Below are positions 28,283-42,117 of a DNA stretch of 64,000 nt, one piece after another. A program made the translations under genes and the position numbers. Each line of letters opens with the position of its first letter. Within the stretch, counting starts at the first letter, position 1. A model generated the notes under the pieces. It had not been told where the DNA came from and ran no database searches. It saw only the letters and a program-made list of their open reading frames with translations. Origin of the DNA: Piscicola geometra (lineage: Eukaryota; Annelida; Clitellata; Hirudinida; Piscicolidae); contig OX030961.1 of NCBI GenBank assembly GCA_943735955.1, positions 6,717,920 to 6,781,919 on the forward strand, in the 5' to 3' direction.

Positions 28283-28339
28283 AGGTCATCATGCATAGGG
28301 GTCAGAAAGATTGAGGTCAAATTACACGGGTCAAGGTCA
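28283..28339 (+). promoter_or_regulatory. Cluster of five nuclear-receptor half-sites
   Basis: Same-strand half-sites: AGGTCA at 28283, GGGTCA at 28299, AGGTCA at 28314, GGGTCA at 28328 and AGGTCA at 28334. The last two form a direct repeat with zero spacing and contain the extended monomer site TCAAGGTCA (SF-1/ERR type). Start-to-start spacing of the first four is 16, 15 and 14 bp. Confidence 0.45.
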
Positions 28340-29147
28340 CAAGTGATAAACCTCATTGAAAGCAGCACAGATCACTTGTTAAGCAGACCTTCCTATTTTG
28401 TTATATCCTTCCTTTTTCGCCACCCATTTTTTTATTTACATTTTTTAAATTGGAAATAAGTTTTTATTTACTTGTTTAAAGGTTTATTTATTTTCAAAAA
28501 ATCTTATGATTTATTTATACAGTACTTCTATGTTTGTTATTAAACTTTTGTTTTTTGAAAATAAAGTGTTTTTCTTGATTTTTTCAAGGATATTTTTCAG
28601 CTCTGCTTTCTATATGTACAAAATTGTTTTTTTTATTAAAAAGGTATTTGTTTCAAAATCCAGAACAGAAACAAATAGGACAAAACTTCGTTGACTTACA
28701 GAAGCGGAAAGCGTCTTCGAAAAGTATTTTGTGAAAATTTATATCGAATAATAGAACCTGAATAGATATTTTTCAAAGAAAAAACAAAAGTTCACAAGAA
28801 ATGGTGGTTATGTTTAAGATACGTAGTCGGTTGAAGTTTGGAGCTCCAAGAAAATTTAATTCGGTAGAAGGTCTACCAATATTATTTTCATTTAAATTAA
28901 ATAAAGTTTAGCGGATGATTTTCTCGAGATAATTTCGCTTTTCGAAACTCAAGCGAACGGAAGTTGTGAGCTGCAAACAAGCATCTTGCCGAGGAAACAG
29001 CAGTCAGCCTCATCCTTTACAAGCATGCGCACAACAAAGAACCTTTTAGTCTCTTTGTTCTCCTAATAATCGCTGCTTACTTTTTTTTAATGAGTTAAAA
29101 TTTGATACTTTTTCTTATGTGGTTTTGGGTTTGTTTTTGTTTGTAGG

Positions 29148-29694
<547 letters not shown>

Positions 29695-29966
29695 ATGTAT
29701 TGGGCGTTAAGGAGAACCATCCACACATGTCGTCTTTGTATATGAGAACATTTGCGACTTTAAAAGCAAACAAAGGTCATGTGGTTTGAATGTTTTACTT
29801 CCTCTGCCAAGTTCCCAGCGTAATTGTATCTGCGTGAGCACGCCAGCTGTGATGGCACAGGGATGGTTTTATGGTGTTTTTGAAATATGTCAGTGATTAA
29901 TGGTTGCATGGACAAAACTGGATTGAACGTAAAAATAGAAAGATGTACACGTGATGGAATGGGTGG

Positions 29967-30245
29967 TGATGATGATGGTAGTGATGATGATAGTGAGGAT
30001 GATGATAGTGATGATGATGATAGTGATGATGATGATAGTGATGATGATGATAGTGATGATGATGATAGTGATGATGATGATAGTGATGATGATGATAGTG
30101 ATGATGATGATAGTGATGATGATGATAGTGATGATGATGATAGTGATGATGATGATAGTGATGATGATGACAGTGATGATGATGATAGTGATGATGATGA
30201 TAGTGATGATGATGATAGTGATGATGATGATAGTGATGATGATGG
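29967..30245. repeat. 15-bp minisatellite GATGATGATGATAGT
   Basis: About 17 near-perfect tandem copies. Because the unit is a multiple of three, several frames stay open on both strands; the plus frame from 29887 would read Asp-Asp-Asp-Asp-Ser repeats. With no flanking splice or domain signal I treat it as non-coding. Confidence 0.95.
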
Positions 30246-31219
30246 CAAAGGTTGATGATATCAATAGTTGACTCATCAAGAAAATAAAAGTTTTTTTTTA
30301 CAAAAATTTTAATTTTAATAAGGGAAAACCTAATTAAGAAACATTGAAGAAGTGTTGCAGAATGAGATGTTCAGACGTCAAATGGAATTTAAGGACATGA
30401 GAGCAAGATGAGAACTTTAGAGAAAGAGAAGATTGGTGAGGGAAAGAGGGGAATGGTGAGAAGGTGAGAAAGAAGAGAAGTGGTGATTTCTGTGTTATAA
30501 AAAAATAATTTTATGAAGTTCAATACATATGCTTTTCATTAATTACGGAAGGGGTTTGAGCTCTGAACAATCAACCGTGCATCAAAATTTTAGACTTTGA
30601 TACAAAGATCAGGTTTTAATCTCGTCTATAAATGATTTTTTAAACATACATTGTATATTACAAATTAGTGAAAGTTTCGGAATAAATTTTTACATTTTTC
30701 AATTATAAATTGCCAACAATTCCAAAGAACTTTCAAATATTATGACTTATCGAAGAAAATAATTGTAAAAATATCTGAATTGTCAAGACTTTAAAGCAAA
30801 TAAATTGTTGATCAGAAAGATCATAGACGCAAGATTGGAAAAAAGAATGAAAGGAAGAGGAAGGGTGGATGAATGAAGGGTGAAAGGAAAAAGAAGGGGA
30901 GATAAAAGAAGGAGTAAGTGAAGGCAGGATGCAGATATTGCCATTGGAAAGATGAATACAGCAACAGATGGATGGAGATGGATCGAGGGAACAAATAAAC
31001 GTCTTGACTGTCTGGCATTGAAGACTTCTCTTCAGAGTGTTTGCACGTTCTCATTCGAATGAATTTGTTGAAAAAAATATCAAAGTTTCAAAACGTTTGA
31101 AAGAAATGTTGAAGAAAAAGTGTTTTGAGGCTGAGCTGCTCCATCAGGCTGATTAGGGCAGACTGCGTATTCTCTGTTATTTTGCTACTCGATAGTTCGT
31201 CCAAAATGCTCTATCTCAG

Positions 31220-31330
31220 TTTTGTGTGTGTTTGTTTGTGAGTGTGTGTGTGTGTGAGTGTGTTTGTGAGAGTGTGTGGGTGTGTGAGAGTGTGTGTTTG
31301 TGAGTGAGAGTGTGTGTTTGTTTTTGTGTA
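31220..31330. repeat. Degenerate TG repeat
   Basis: GTGTGT/GAGTGT-type imperfect dinucleotide repeat with TTTG interruptions. Confidence 0.85.
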
Positions 31331-31734
31331 GATGTACAACGTATTATTTAATGTATCAGCGTTTTCTTCACCTGATGCACCCTTTCCTTTATTTTGTTTC
31401 AAAAATCGTTCGTAAAATCGATCAGAAAAACTAAATGAATAATTGCAGAAACGCCAACAACTCAGATAGTTGGAACACCAACATTGCACAGCCTGCTTCG
31501 CCTTGCGATCAAATCAATGGACAAGCTCTGACACTAAACAAGGGAAGCCAGGTCGTCTGCTGGATTACGTTCTAGAAAACTCTTTTTCAGACTTTCAATA
31601 TATAAGGCGGGTGTTCCGGAATAACTTTTGCTAATGGATTCTCAAAACTCTTTTAGTATCTTTGTGAATTGCATTAGCTAATAATAAAACACATGTTTAA
31701 TGTATGTTAGACAAAAATCAATTATAAAAAAATG

Positions 31735-31811
31735 CACTCATAAACACACACATATACACACACATAAACACACACATACACAAACACATACAAACACACA
31801 CACACAGACAC
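31735..31811. repeat. Degenerate CA repeat
   Basis: Imperfect CACA/CATACA repeat; open frames across it are artefacts. Confidence 0.85.
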
Positions 31812-33000
31812 ATGATTCTCAGTACAACAGTTTCACAAAAAGAAAAACAATTGTGTGCGCGACATTTCGTGAGTGTTCTCGCTTGTGCACGTGTGAGGAG
31901 TCTGAAGGGTGATTGATGTTCCAACTTCCGCATCCACCTCCATCTTCGTTACTCGCGACATTCCATCCTCCTTCAGCATCATCCTCCAAGGGACCAGATT
32001 CGTCCGAATGCTGTGTTGAAACTCATCTTCCTTTCCTAAGAGCACATCAAAATTAACGGGTATTTCAAAAACAAGTTTTTCTGTCACCAATCTTTTAAAA
32101 AGCCTTTAAACGCATGTCAATTGACGATTTAACGCTTAAAAATTGATTTTTTTCTGTTTGTGTCTGCATATGTCTTTGTGCCTTAATGAAAGTGGTTTTG
32201 TGTGAAGATCAAAGATGTCACGGTTGGTTTTCAAATTCTGTAATAGCACTTAAACACCGGCTTGATCAGTCTGATGTGGTCATGATAATGATACTGTGAG
32301 CTTGTTTTTTCCAAGTTCATTCTAGTTTGTGGACGAACGTTCGTTTCTTTGTGTTGTTCGCCAATGCAATTTTGAAGGTGGGTAATGCATGCAGATACCC
32401 CTTCAAAGGACGTGGAAACAATGGCTGGAACAAAGTATGGAGAAGTGATGGACGCAGTTTTAGAAACATTTAAAAACAATCATGAAGCCGTAAACAAAAG
32501 GATTTGAAAATATCCAGGTTAAACAACTGAAAAAAGGATGAAAGTTCATCTGGAAGAATGGATAGAAAGACAGTTTAAATACAAATAGAAACATCTAGGA
32601 AGACACACAGAAACATCCAGAAGGATATTTAGAAGGGCGACGCAAAGGTCTTCTTCGCCGCATAAATCATCGTTATTTCGTCATCCTCTGTTGTTCCTCA
32701 CTACAAGCCTCTCCCTTTGTTATCGCATCACTGTTGCCTCCTCATCTGCATTTCTGCATTTTTCTGTCTATTATTATTATTATTATAGTTATTCTTCTGA
32801 AAGGCCTTTTTATTTTGTATCGTATTGATCATCCAACAATTTTCCTTCTAAGCTTTTCCACAATGCTTTTCCGGCTCTTCTCTTTTTTCCTTTCCTACAG
32901 ATGCTCTCTTATCATATTTTTCCTAACTTTTCAGAGTATTTTTTGTTTGAAAATTTATACATTTTTCATTAAAATGCATCAATGCCGAAAAAATACGATT

Positions 33001-33380
33001 ACTCTTATCACCACCATCATTTGCATCATCATCATCATAACTTATATCATCCTCATCATCATCATCACTACTGAGATCATCATCATAACTTATATCATCT
33101 TCATCATCATTATCATCACTACTGATGTCATCATCATAACTTATATCATCTTCATCATCATTATCGTCACTACTGATATCATCATCATCACCATAACCGA
33201 GTTCCATTACAGTCACGCTGATCTTCATTCATCTCAATCATCACCAAAACTCCAGACATAACAATGACTAATCATCAGACTAATCATCGAAATCATCATC
33301 ATCATCAACAACATCATCCGTATCCCCATCATCATCATCATCATCAACATCATCATCAACATCCATCAGACACACAGAGA
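33001..33380. repeat. ATC-rich repeat block with 48-51 bp higher-order unit
   Basis: Three copies of a 48-51 bp unit marked by ATAACTTATATCATC begin at about 33037, 33085 and 33136, followed by irregular CATCAT sequence to about 33380. All periods are multiples of three, which explains the long open frames. Confidence 0.85.
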
Positions 33381-33509
33381 TGAAGCGTTTTAAATATTAA
33401 GGCATCCTCTCATTCACTCAGTGGAAGAGCAACATCTTGCCTCCCTTTTCCTCTTCTATCCCTTCATTAAATATGCAGTCTCATCGCGCTCTCACCTTTC
33501 ATCTGGCAT

Positions 33510-33510
<1 letters not shown>

Positions 33511-33585
<75 letters not shown>
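33511..33585. repeat. (ATC)n microsatellite, about 25 copies
   Basis: A pure trinucleotide run; frames read poly-His, poly-Ser or, on the other strand, poly-Met. Confidence 0.97.
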
Positions 33586-33743
33586 CGGCAGCGTGATGGA
33601 GAGAGATTGCGCGCCAAAAGTGCTCTTGCCTGAGTCCTCTTTGAACTTTCTGCTGTCGCATATTACAGACAACAGTTTCAAGTGGAATGGAAGTGGGGGT
33701 GGTGGTGATGGTGCGAGCATCAGTGCTGGTGATATTAGTAGTA

Positions 33744-33829
33744 GTTGCAGTGATTAAGAAAGTTGCAGTGATTAAGAAAGTTGCAGTGATTAAGAAAGTT
33801 GCAGTGATTAGGAAAGTTGCAGTGATAAA
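33744..33829. repeat. 18-bp minisatellite GTTGCAGTGATTAAGAAA
   Basis: Five tandem copies with a few substitutions in the last ones. The unit is a multiple of three and one frame reads VAVIKK repeats; no other coding support. Confidence 0.93.
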
Positions 33830-36800
33830 GTGTGGTAATGGAAGTAGTTGTAAAAGTTATAGCTTCAACATCCTTGGTAGTAATATCTTGTCAATAAATA
33901 GACTTGATTTGATGGCTTGACGAAACTGTTTCCTTGAAGCATCTAAACAAATTTTTTGAGAAATCTGTGAATCTTGATTCAATGCAACAGAATTTCAAAT
34001 GCCTAAAATTCATCTTCGAATAAATTTCGCTCCAGAAAACGCCTCTGTTTGCATTTTAATTCACTTCAAAACTTCTTCAACGCTCTCTATTTACTTTTAT
34101 TTTTTATTTTTTGGATTTTTCATTTTGTTTATGCTCACGCAAAATGTTTCTCGGTTTTTCTGAAAGTTAAATCAAATGCTCTTTCTCGAAAAGTGAATGG
34201 CGCCAGCGGAAACACTTGAAAGTTTTAATCATAGTTTATAAGCATTTAAAAAAAATATTCGCTACATCAAAAGATAGACCACAAGGAATATGTCATGGCG
34301 TGAAGGAATACTCCATGAATAATATATGGTAACACACGCTAACAACATCAAAAACTACTCAATCAGACGTAAGAACGACATCATTAAACTCTGATCAGAC
34401 GTTACGACACTTACACAACCCTGTGCGTTTTTGAGCATCTTAAATTATTTTCTATCATAGCAAAAACAGAGTTTGAAAACGTATTTTTCAAAGTAGTTGT
34501 TTGGATGTTCTTCGTTGTATATGGTTTCAGCCAAAAAGGACGCTAGAAACTAGAAAGAGTAAACCTCCTTTGAAGTGATGCTCGTTCATAACAAGCAATA
34601 AATATGATTTGAATGATTTCCAACCCGTTCATCATTTTTCGCAGCACATAAAAATCCAAGAGATATCTTTTTTTTGGTGTACGTTTGTGAAGCCGACAAA
34701 TAAATGATTAAGTTTGTGCTCTCTTTCATAAAAATAATTTCCAACGTTATTTCAGCCTTATAGCGCATGATTGGTTCATAATAAGCATATAATAATAGAT
34801 ATTTTGAATATTTGAACAAAAATCACCGTTGACAACGAAGCCGAGACTTGAAAGCACGCAGAAGACCATCCACAACGCCATCTTTCTCCTTTTTAATTCT
34901 TTTCACAAATATTTTCTCAGAAGATAACGAAGGTTTAATGTTAGTATTAAGTCTTCTCCAACGATGAAAACTGTTGCTCAAGACAAGGCTTCAATCCATT
35001 GAAGAGCTGAGCTGTGTGTGATGACAATCTGCAAGAAGCTCGATGATTGAGTGCTTAAGGCTTCTCCAAGCGCCTGTGACGACAAGTCAATTCTACAAAT
35101 TCCAACATATTTAATCGCTTCTCCTTCAGTCTAGAATATTTCTAAAGATTTACTCGTTCGCTTCAAATTAAAATTATTTTTAAAGAATCTCAATTTCTTC
35201 CATAAATGTAGCGAGCTCCTTCGAAACACTAATTAAATTCAAAATCTCACAAACGTTAAATTCTATGCTCGAACTAAAATATTATATTTTATATATTTCT
35301 GCCCGAGTGTTTTTTTAGAAGCGACAATGCAGCACAGAGAAGTCTAGAAGAGAGTGTGGCACGTTCAAGAGCTCGACTACATATACGCCTTGAATCTATA
35401 CCGCCGATGCATCGCCATTAGCTTAATAAGCCTTCTAAAGGTACATTATGGCCTTCGATTTTTTAATCAAGAGTTATTCTTTTTTCTAATTACATTTGTT
35501 TCGTTTTTGTTTATTTGTGCTCTTTGATCGATTGATCGTTGGGCAAATATGAATGCGATTTAGCGGTACTGCGTGAAGTATGAGATGTTTTGAAAAGTGG
35601 TTTGTATTATTAGTTATCCTTCAGAGCGCTCTAATTAAACCTAATCCATCTTCGTGCAAACATTGCAAACTTCTGACGAACAGAAAGCCTTTTAACAATA
35701 AAAGTAGCGTGATAATAATAAAGTCGGAGTTTTATAAGCAGAAGAGTCGGTTGCGAGTGGGTGGTTCAATGTGATGAAAGAAAAGTTAGTTTCGTGGAGG
35801 GTAGGCTGGGGCGGACGAAGCAATAAAAGACGAAGAAAGAAACATCGTCAATAAACGAATCCATTCAATAAAATGATTCATTTGTAAAATATAATTCAAT
35901 GAAAATGTTACTATACATCTTTTTAATAAAAAAATATTTTTTTATACACTTTTCACGAAGAAGCTTTTCTGGAATGGGAGGTGGAATAAAGAACTGACAA
36001 ATGTGAGGCAAGTGGACTATTTGATGTGCACCATGGGAAGAATGCCAGAATAAACAAAACACGTCTCCTAATTTTTATTTTTTTATTTTTATATTAAAAA
36101 ATTGAATTATTCCAAAAGCTTCTATGTTATTTTTTCCGTTTTTTCAACATTGATTTAGTTCAAAAAGATTTAAAAAAAATTATTAATACACTATTAAATA
36201 AATTTCTATGAAATTTTCTAAAGATTAATTTTGTTTCTATAAATATTTCTCTGTTTGTTAAAGAAATAACTTTAATTTTTTATAAAAAATTGTTTCTCTG
36301 ATTTTCATTAAAAAAGCTTAATTATTCAAACCGAGCCACTTTTCATTTAAATTCCCATTTTAACTTTTGGAATTTAATTTTTTTCCAACAATTTCCAAAA
36401 CTAATTAAGTTAAAAATTCCAATTACAAAGACTACAGAACAAGGCGAAGGATAACCTCTGAGTGCTCTTTTGTTTGTGTAGATTTCTCAATGTTTTTTTT
36501 CATTCCTGCTGCCTGTCCACTCGCATTGATAGAGATACATTCCTCTGCCTAATAACCCAACCCCATCAATCTTCCCTTCATTCACTCGTCACCTCTCATT
36601 CCATCCATCAAGAAACCGATTCAAACTTTTCCATTTGCATTGGATTAGCTCTGCATCCGCTGATGATCCTTTCCTCCACCTAAACTAGAGGCTTTCATCT
36701 CTCAAACGGGATTCTTTTATTGTATTTAGTTTAAAAATCCATTAAAAACCAATATAATCATCAGATATCTATCATAAACATACATAAATAAATACAGAAA

Positions 36801-39800
36801 AGAGGATGCAGGAGATGCTATGTAGAATGTATGATTTCAAACGAGCCATCTGGGTCATGGGGAGGTTTAAACAGTTATCATTTCTACTTTAAAATTAGTG
36901 CTGATGGCCTTCCTACCTGGTTGGGCTTCTTGTAGCGGGATGCACAAGTGCGGAAGAAAATTTCATGGGAATATTGCAATTCCGTTTTGAAATGGTGGAT
37001 AGTGTTCTTGCTCAGTGCAACTAATTCACAAAAGGGAGGTGATTAAGTAGTTGCTTTGAACTTTAATGTTCCTATGAAGGGAGTGGAAGTGTTGAAAAAG
37101 TGGAATAGTTGAACAGTGAGGGAGTAGAATAAGTGTGAAGAATTGGATTTAAAGATGAAAGGGTAGAGTGATGAAAGAGTGAGAGGGGCGGAAGGGTGAA
37201 TAGATCGCCGATGAAAATCCAACAAATGAATTTGAAAACTGCCTACTTCATTCACCACATGGTTACCTTGCACAAAAGTGTGTGCAAGTGTGTGTCTTCT
37301 TTCAAAATGTATTATCCAAGTGCGTTTATACGCTTCAACAAATGTATTTTTAATTGTTTCGAAGTTATTAGCAAGGTATGAGCATGTGCGAGTGCCTTGC
37401 ATAGGCACATTTTTCTCAAAATATTCCTTATTTCCTTGCATTCAAATCGTTGTTGCAGTACTTTTTATTGAATATCATCGAGCATACAAAGCTGCTATTG
37501 TCAAGAGCATCTCTGCACCAGTGACTTCACATTCCTTTCAGACTCCTGAAGGGGCTCAGATGAGGCGGAAAAGGTGGAAGCACTGATGGGCATGCCAGTT
37601 GTACTGAGTTGTACTTTCGCATCTCAGCAAGTGATTAACAAACCATTTAAGTCCGAGTGCAGCGTGATTATGTGTGCGTGAATGATAGAGATGGCGGAAG
37701 GATACTTAGGCATGTGATATATCCGTGTGTGCGTGACTATTTGAGGTGCGTTATATAACTGTGCGTGAGAAGATGCTTGAGATGGAAGAACAAATGTTGC
37801 TGTTTGACGTTTGGTGGCGCCTGTTTGGAAGAGGCTTTGAAGAAATGATTGTAAATATACATCAAGAAGACTACTTAGGCCCCACAGAGCAAATATTTCC
37901 CAGAAACTCAAAAAAACAGTTCTAATTTATTTTCTTTTTTGTAACAAACACACAAAAGAAGGAAGATTCTCTCGAAGGCTCAGAACTTCAAAGGCGCAAT
38001 TATGAGGCAAAGAAGAACTGCTTCTTATTGTTCGTATCATGTGAAGCCTTTTTCATCTTCATAACACGTTTAATTTAATGTTCAGTGCCTTCATTAAGCG
38101 GCCACGCCCTTCGTTTTACGGGCTTAGTAGGCGCTTCCATGCATGCATTCATGAGCGGATGAGTCCAATCAGAAATGTTTATGATTCCTTTAAAACTTCT
38201 CAAATTTCTAAAATTAAAAACTTTTGCTTGTGCGAAGGAATGGAGAACAGGACTGGTTGTGTGCGTGCTTGTGGACTCATTGGTAGGCCTTCGTGATAAT
38301 TAAATGATGTTTTATGAGCTGAGCCTTGTGTTCTTGGAAGATAAATTTTGATTTATAGACAATTGTTGAATTTTAGAGAATTTCTTCGAAGGTTTTCTGA
38401 AACACATGCATTTGTTGAAAGGCATCGAAAATCAATTATTCAGCGATGCTCAGTCAAAAGTAAACTATAAATTTGAATTCATAAAACGGACTGGAAGGAA
38501 AGGGTGGGGGGTCAATCGGTCAAAGATTACGAGATAAATTTATTGATAAACTTTGAAAAACTAACTGTCTTTCATCACTATAAACTTTTCATAAACTGAG
38601 TGAGCCTTTCAGCATTCTACTTATTATGAGTTCCACAACACGTTATGAAGACAGTAAATGCTTCAAATACGATTATAATTCCCGGAAACCATCAGATCCT
38701 TTCATACTTTCGAATTGAATTCGGAGTTTAAAGGCCGCTGCTGGCCTAGCAGAGAATGCCGTGATATGAGTCTGTTGATGGGTTGAATCATAAATCATCG
38801 CGTTGATAGCTCTGCGAGAAATCACGGAATTTATCGTGAAATTGGAGCGCTGAAGATTTTATTGGAGAGTAATTGGGGCATATGATTAATCCTCACTGCA
38901 ATTGGCCCATTCATGTCACGTGATATATGAGCGCCCTGACATGCCTTTGAATGTTTGGGCTGTTTGGGCTGCAGATCCACAACCCCACTAAAAAGTCGTT
39001 AACCAAGCTTGATTAGTGCGTCGAGGTGTTTGCAAGTGAGCTTTGAATTGGAAAAGAAGAGGCGTGTGAAGGCCATACAGTTTTCGTTGAAAGTTTAAAA
39101 AAAGAAGAATACAAATATAATTGTGAAGCAGAGGTATTGCTGGACCTACAAAAAACCTATTGAAGTTATCATCAGCAAGACTGAACAGGGGTTTGTGTGT
39201 CGCTTCCGAGAAAAGTCGTCTTCACGCCTGTTTCGACACAGCAGCAATAAGGTGCAGCATGGTAAGACAAAGGCTGTAAAGCAGGCATAAAGAATAATGT
39301 AACAGAACAACGGTAAAATATCGTCGTTTCCTGCCAGGAATAGACATTAAAAACTGTAGATTTTAAATTCTTACTAATGTCTTAGTAATATTTTTGAGAA
39401 AATAAATTAGAAAATAAACAGATAGTAAGAATGAAGGTTTAAGAAAGAAAATTTGGTCAATTATAAAAATAAAAATTGAATTTAGGTGTTAAAAAATATT
39501 TCAAACATAGAAAAATATTTATAAACTGTTATAAAAATCAAAAATAAAAACTAGCACCTAAAATATGGAGAAAATATCTGTCGGTTTATAATGTTTTTGG
39601 CGCTCAACGGGTAACGGAAAAATAAAAGTTGTAACAAGAATATTTTGCAGTCTGGTGTCGTGAACACGGCTGTTTTATCACCCGCCTGCTTCACACATTC
39701 AAAACTATTTTCAGCATTTTGTATTTCTTTCATTTTAAGGTTTATTTTTGAATTTTTTAATATTCCAAGTTTCTATTTTATGTTTTTCGTGAATTCAAAT

Positions 39801-40066
39801 AGTCTTCAACCACTGGTACTTTTCCTCTTTACAAGGAGACGAGATGATGAAGATGCGTTGAAAACAAGTGGAAAACCTCCATCCTAAAGCTCATCATTTG
39901 AAAATTACCTCCGAAAGTATCCATAAAATTGGAAAACAAAACAGAAACTATTGATTAAACAAATCAAGACGAAAGTAAATGGCTGCGGTGAATGGTGGGA
40001 AGGCCTGCTTGGAGACATAAATCGCCATTTCCCTAATTATTTCCTCGTTAAAATCTGATGTATGCG

Positions 40067-40079
40067 CCCCCCCCCCCCC
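40067..40079. repeat. Poly(C) run
   Basis: A short homopolymer of about 13 C followed by C-rich ACCCAGC-type sequence. Its exact length is a likely assembly uncertainty. Confidence 0.9.
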
Positions 40080-42117
40080 ACCCAGCATCCACCCATCAGC
40101 CACCCAGCCTCCTATTCAGACTCCAAAAGGCTATTTGTTTATCGAGAATTCATGGTTTCTTCGCTACTCTCTTCCTTCTGTCATAAAGTCGCATCATACA
40201 ATTCACATATTTGTGTGTGCATGCGTGTTTGTGTGTGTGTGTACATGTGTGGAATTCTTTTTTTTTATATCGAGTGAAACACGTGTATCTAGGGCATGCG
40301 TAGGCAGACAGGGAGGGAGAGAATGGAGTGGTCAGAGACAACCGCCAGGATAGAAAGACAGAGCCTTGATTAATGCCCCGAGACGATTTGAAATTCCAGC
40401 TGTGTTTCCGCGCTGCGAAGACGGAATTTCAAAGTCAGTGGCTCGTGCAATGCTTTTGAGACTCTTTTGAAATATCTCCCTCGTTTGCTTTAATGCCGCT
40501 CGAAAGAACTTGCTTCCGTCCTGTTCACTAAGCGCGCACTAATTATTCAAGCTGTCGCTCCATATCCAGCAATTACTTGCTTCCACTATCGACAACTTGC
40601 GTCGTAAACCTCGGTCCCTTAATTCCCGCCATGATGGACAACCACCGTGCAGACGTTTTTGCATCGTTATCAAAATGTAACGCCTTTGCATTTTTTTTAA
40701 AGTAGAGGATGAATCATTGAAAAGTCGAGAAAAAACTGATTAAATGATGCTGAAGTATTGAAATAAAATCAATATAAAAGTTGTTTGCAATAAAATCTTA
40801 TGATAATTTTGATAAAAATGTGAGCTTCATGTATTTTTTTAAATTTGAAGCATCAAAATACCTTTGCTGTCTAATTGAAAGGCCCAATGTAACTGTTCAT
40901 GGTCTCTAGAGAGCCACAGAACGACCAGTTTTCAATGCTGTCACGACTTACAAGAAAGTATGGAGAGCATAAAAATGCATTGCAGCAGATATAAAGAAAT
41001 TGCGAGTATTCAGTTATAATTAAAGAGTGAAAAGATCCATTCCTGTAAAAAAAATCCGGAATTTTTAGTTTCATCAATAGATCACACAAGCGTTTATGAT
41101 GCGACCTTTGATATTAAGGCTTTTGTTTCAATTTGAATAACGATACATTTTATTTTTCTATTATACATTAGACATGGATGTTGTATACCGAAAGCTGCGT
41201 CCTGCAGTATTGAAAAGCTTTGTTGAAATATATTTTTCAAATAAAATGTTCTCTAATCAATAGTTTTTGGAAGTTATCATACAAAATTTGTAACAAATTA
41301 TCCAAAAGAATAAAGAATGGCGTTGAAATTCAACACAATTAGCAAATATTTTTGTGCCATTAGTCAATTTTGTTTTTCTATTTTCAAAAGAGTAGAAAAA
41401 CTTGGCAAAAAAGTATTTTAACAGCATAAACATCTATAAATTCTTGCCGGTACTCTTAATTAAATATTTTAAAAGATTATATAATTTAATTTTAAAATTT
41501 GAGATCGAAATATTTAATTTTTCTATGAGAAACCATCCATCTTGAAGATATAAGTTTTTTAAGCTTTATATTATCAAGTCTTTCTCCTCATATATCTTCA
41601 TACTGAAATTTATGATGGATGCATTTGATGATTAACTTTCAATTAATTTAGTTTTTAAAGTATTAAAAGTATGATTGAGTTTTTTTGAGATTTTTTGCAA
41701 GAACTGGCATCAAGAAAGCATCCGGCTCTTAAAGACCTACATCAAAATGAAGGATTTGAGCAAAACTCGTCTATCGATCTTGCTAATGCGGGAAGAGAGA
41801 AGGAAAAAACTAGTTTATATTCAAATTTAAAAAAAAGTTTCATAGTGGCGTGTGGACACTGTTCAATACTTCTCATTTTGTATGCTTCTTAAAAGATGTT
41901 CTTGATAAGAATTGCCTATCTGTCATCAATAATAATTATTCTTAGCCTATTCCTTGAATAACTTACCAAAAAATTATTTACATCGATTTCAGTGATTGAA
42001 ATATTATTTTTCAAATTGTTAAAAAGTCAAAATAATTTATAAATAGTAATTTATCATGAAGTTTACTTTTAAAACAATCTACTGTTCTGGCTAATTTAGC
42101 TATTTGAATTTTCTAAA

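Larger units (their letters stand above)
15209..29140. other. Gene-poor stretch; 5' end of the receptor may lie here
   Basis: I see no recognisable domain on either strand. The missing first exon or exons of the minus-strand receptor should lie upstream of 15208, possibly here. Supported or possible items are listed separately: a promoter-like CCAAT/CRE/E-box cluster near 20510 with a 104-codon frame behind it, and a cluster of nuclear-receptor half-sites at 28283-28339. Patches near 20500-22300 and 25560-25960 look less AT-rich by eye and non-repetitive. Confidence 0.5.
29700..42117. other. Gene-poor stretch rich in ATC-type repeats
   Basis: Apart from the listed repeats I see no gene. A palindromic E-box TCACGTGA lies at 38916-38923 in a patch that looks less AT-rich (about 38690-39010). 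A similar patch at 40280-40680 has several TAATTA-like motifs. A poly(C) run sits at 40067-40079. The HIRA promoter should lie near the right edge. Confidence 0.5.

Noticed and set aside
29887..30279. Acidic DDDDS-repeat protein and overlapping minus-strand Ser/Leu and Ile/Thr frames
   Set aside because: A 15 bp repeat leaves several frames open at once; no splice site, domain or promoter supports any of them.
33421..33757. Poly-Ser, poly-His and poly-Met frames
   Set aside because: Produced by the (ATC)n repeat.
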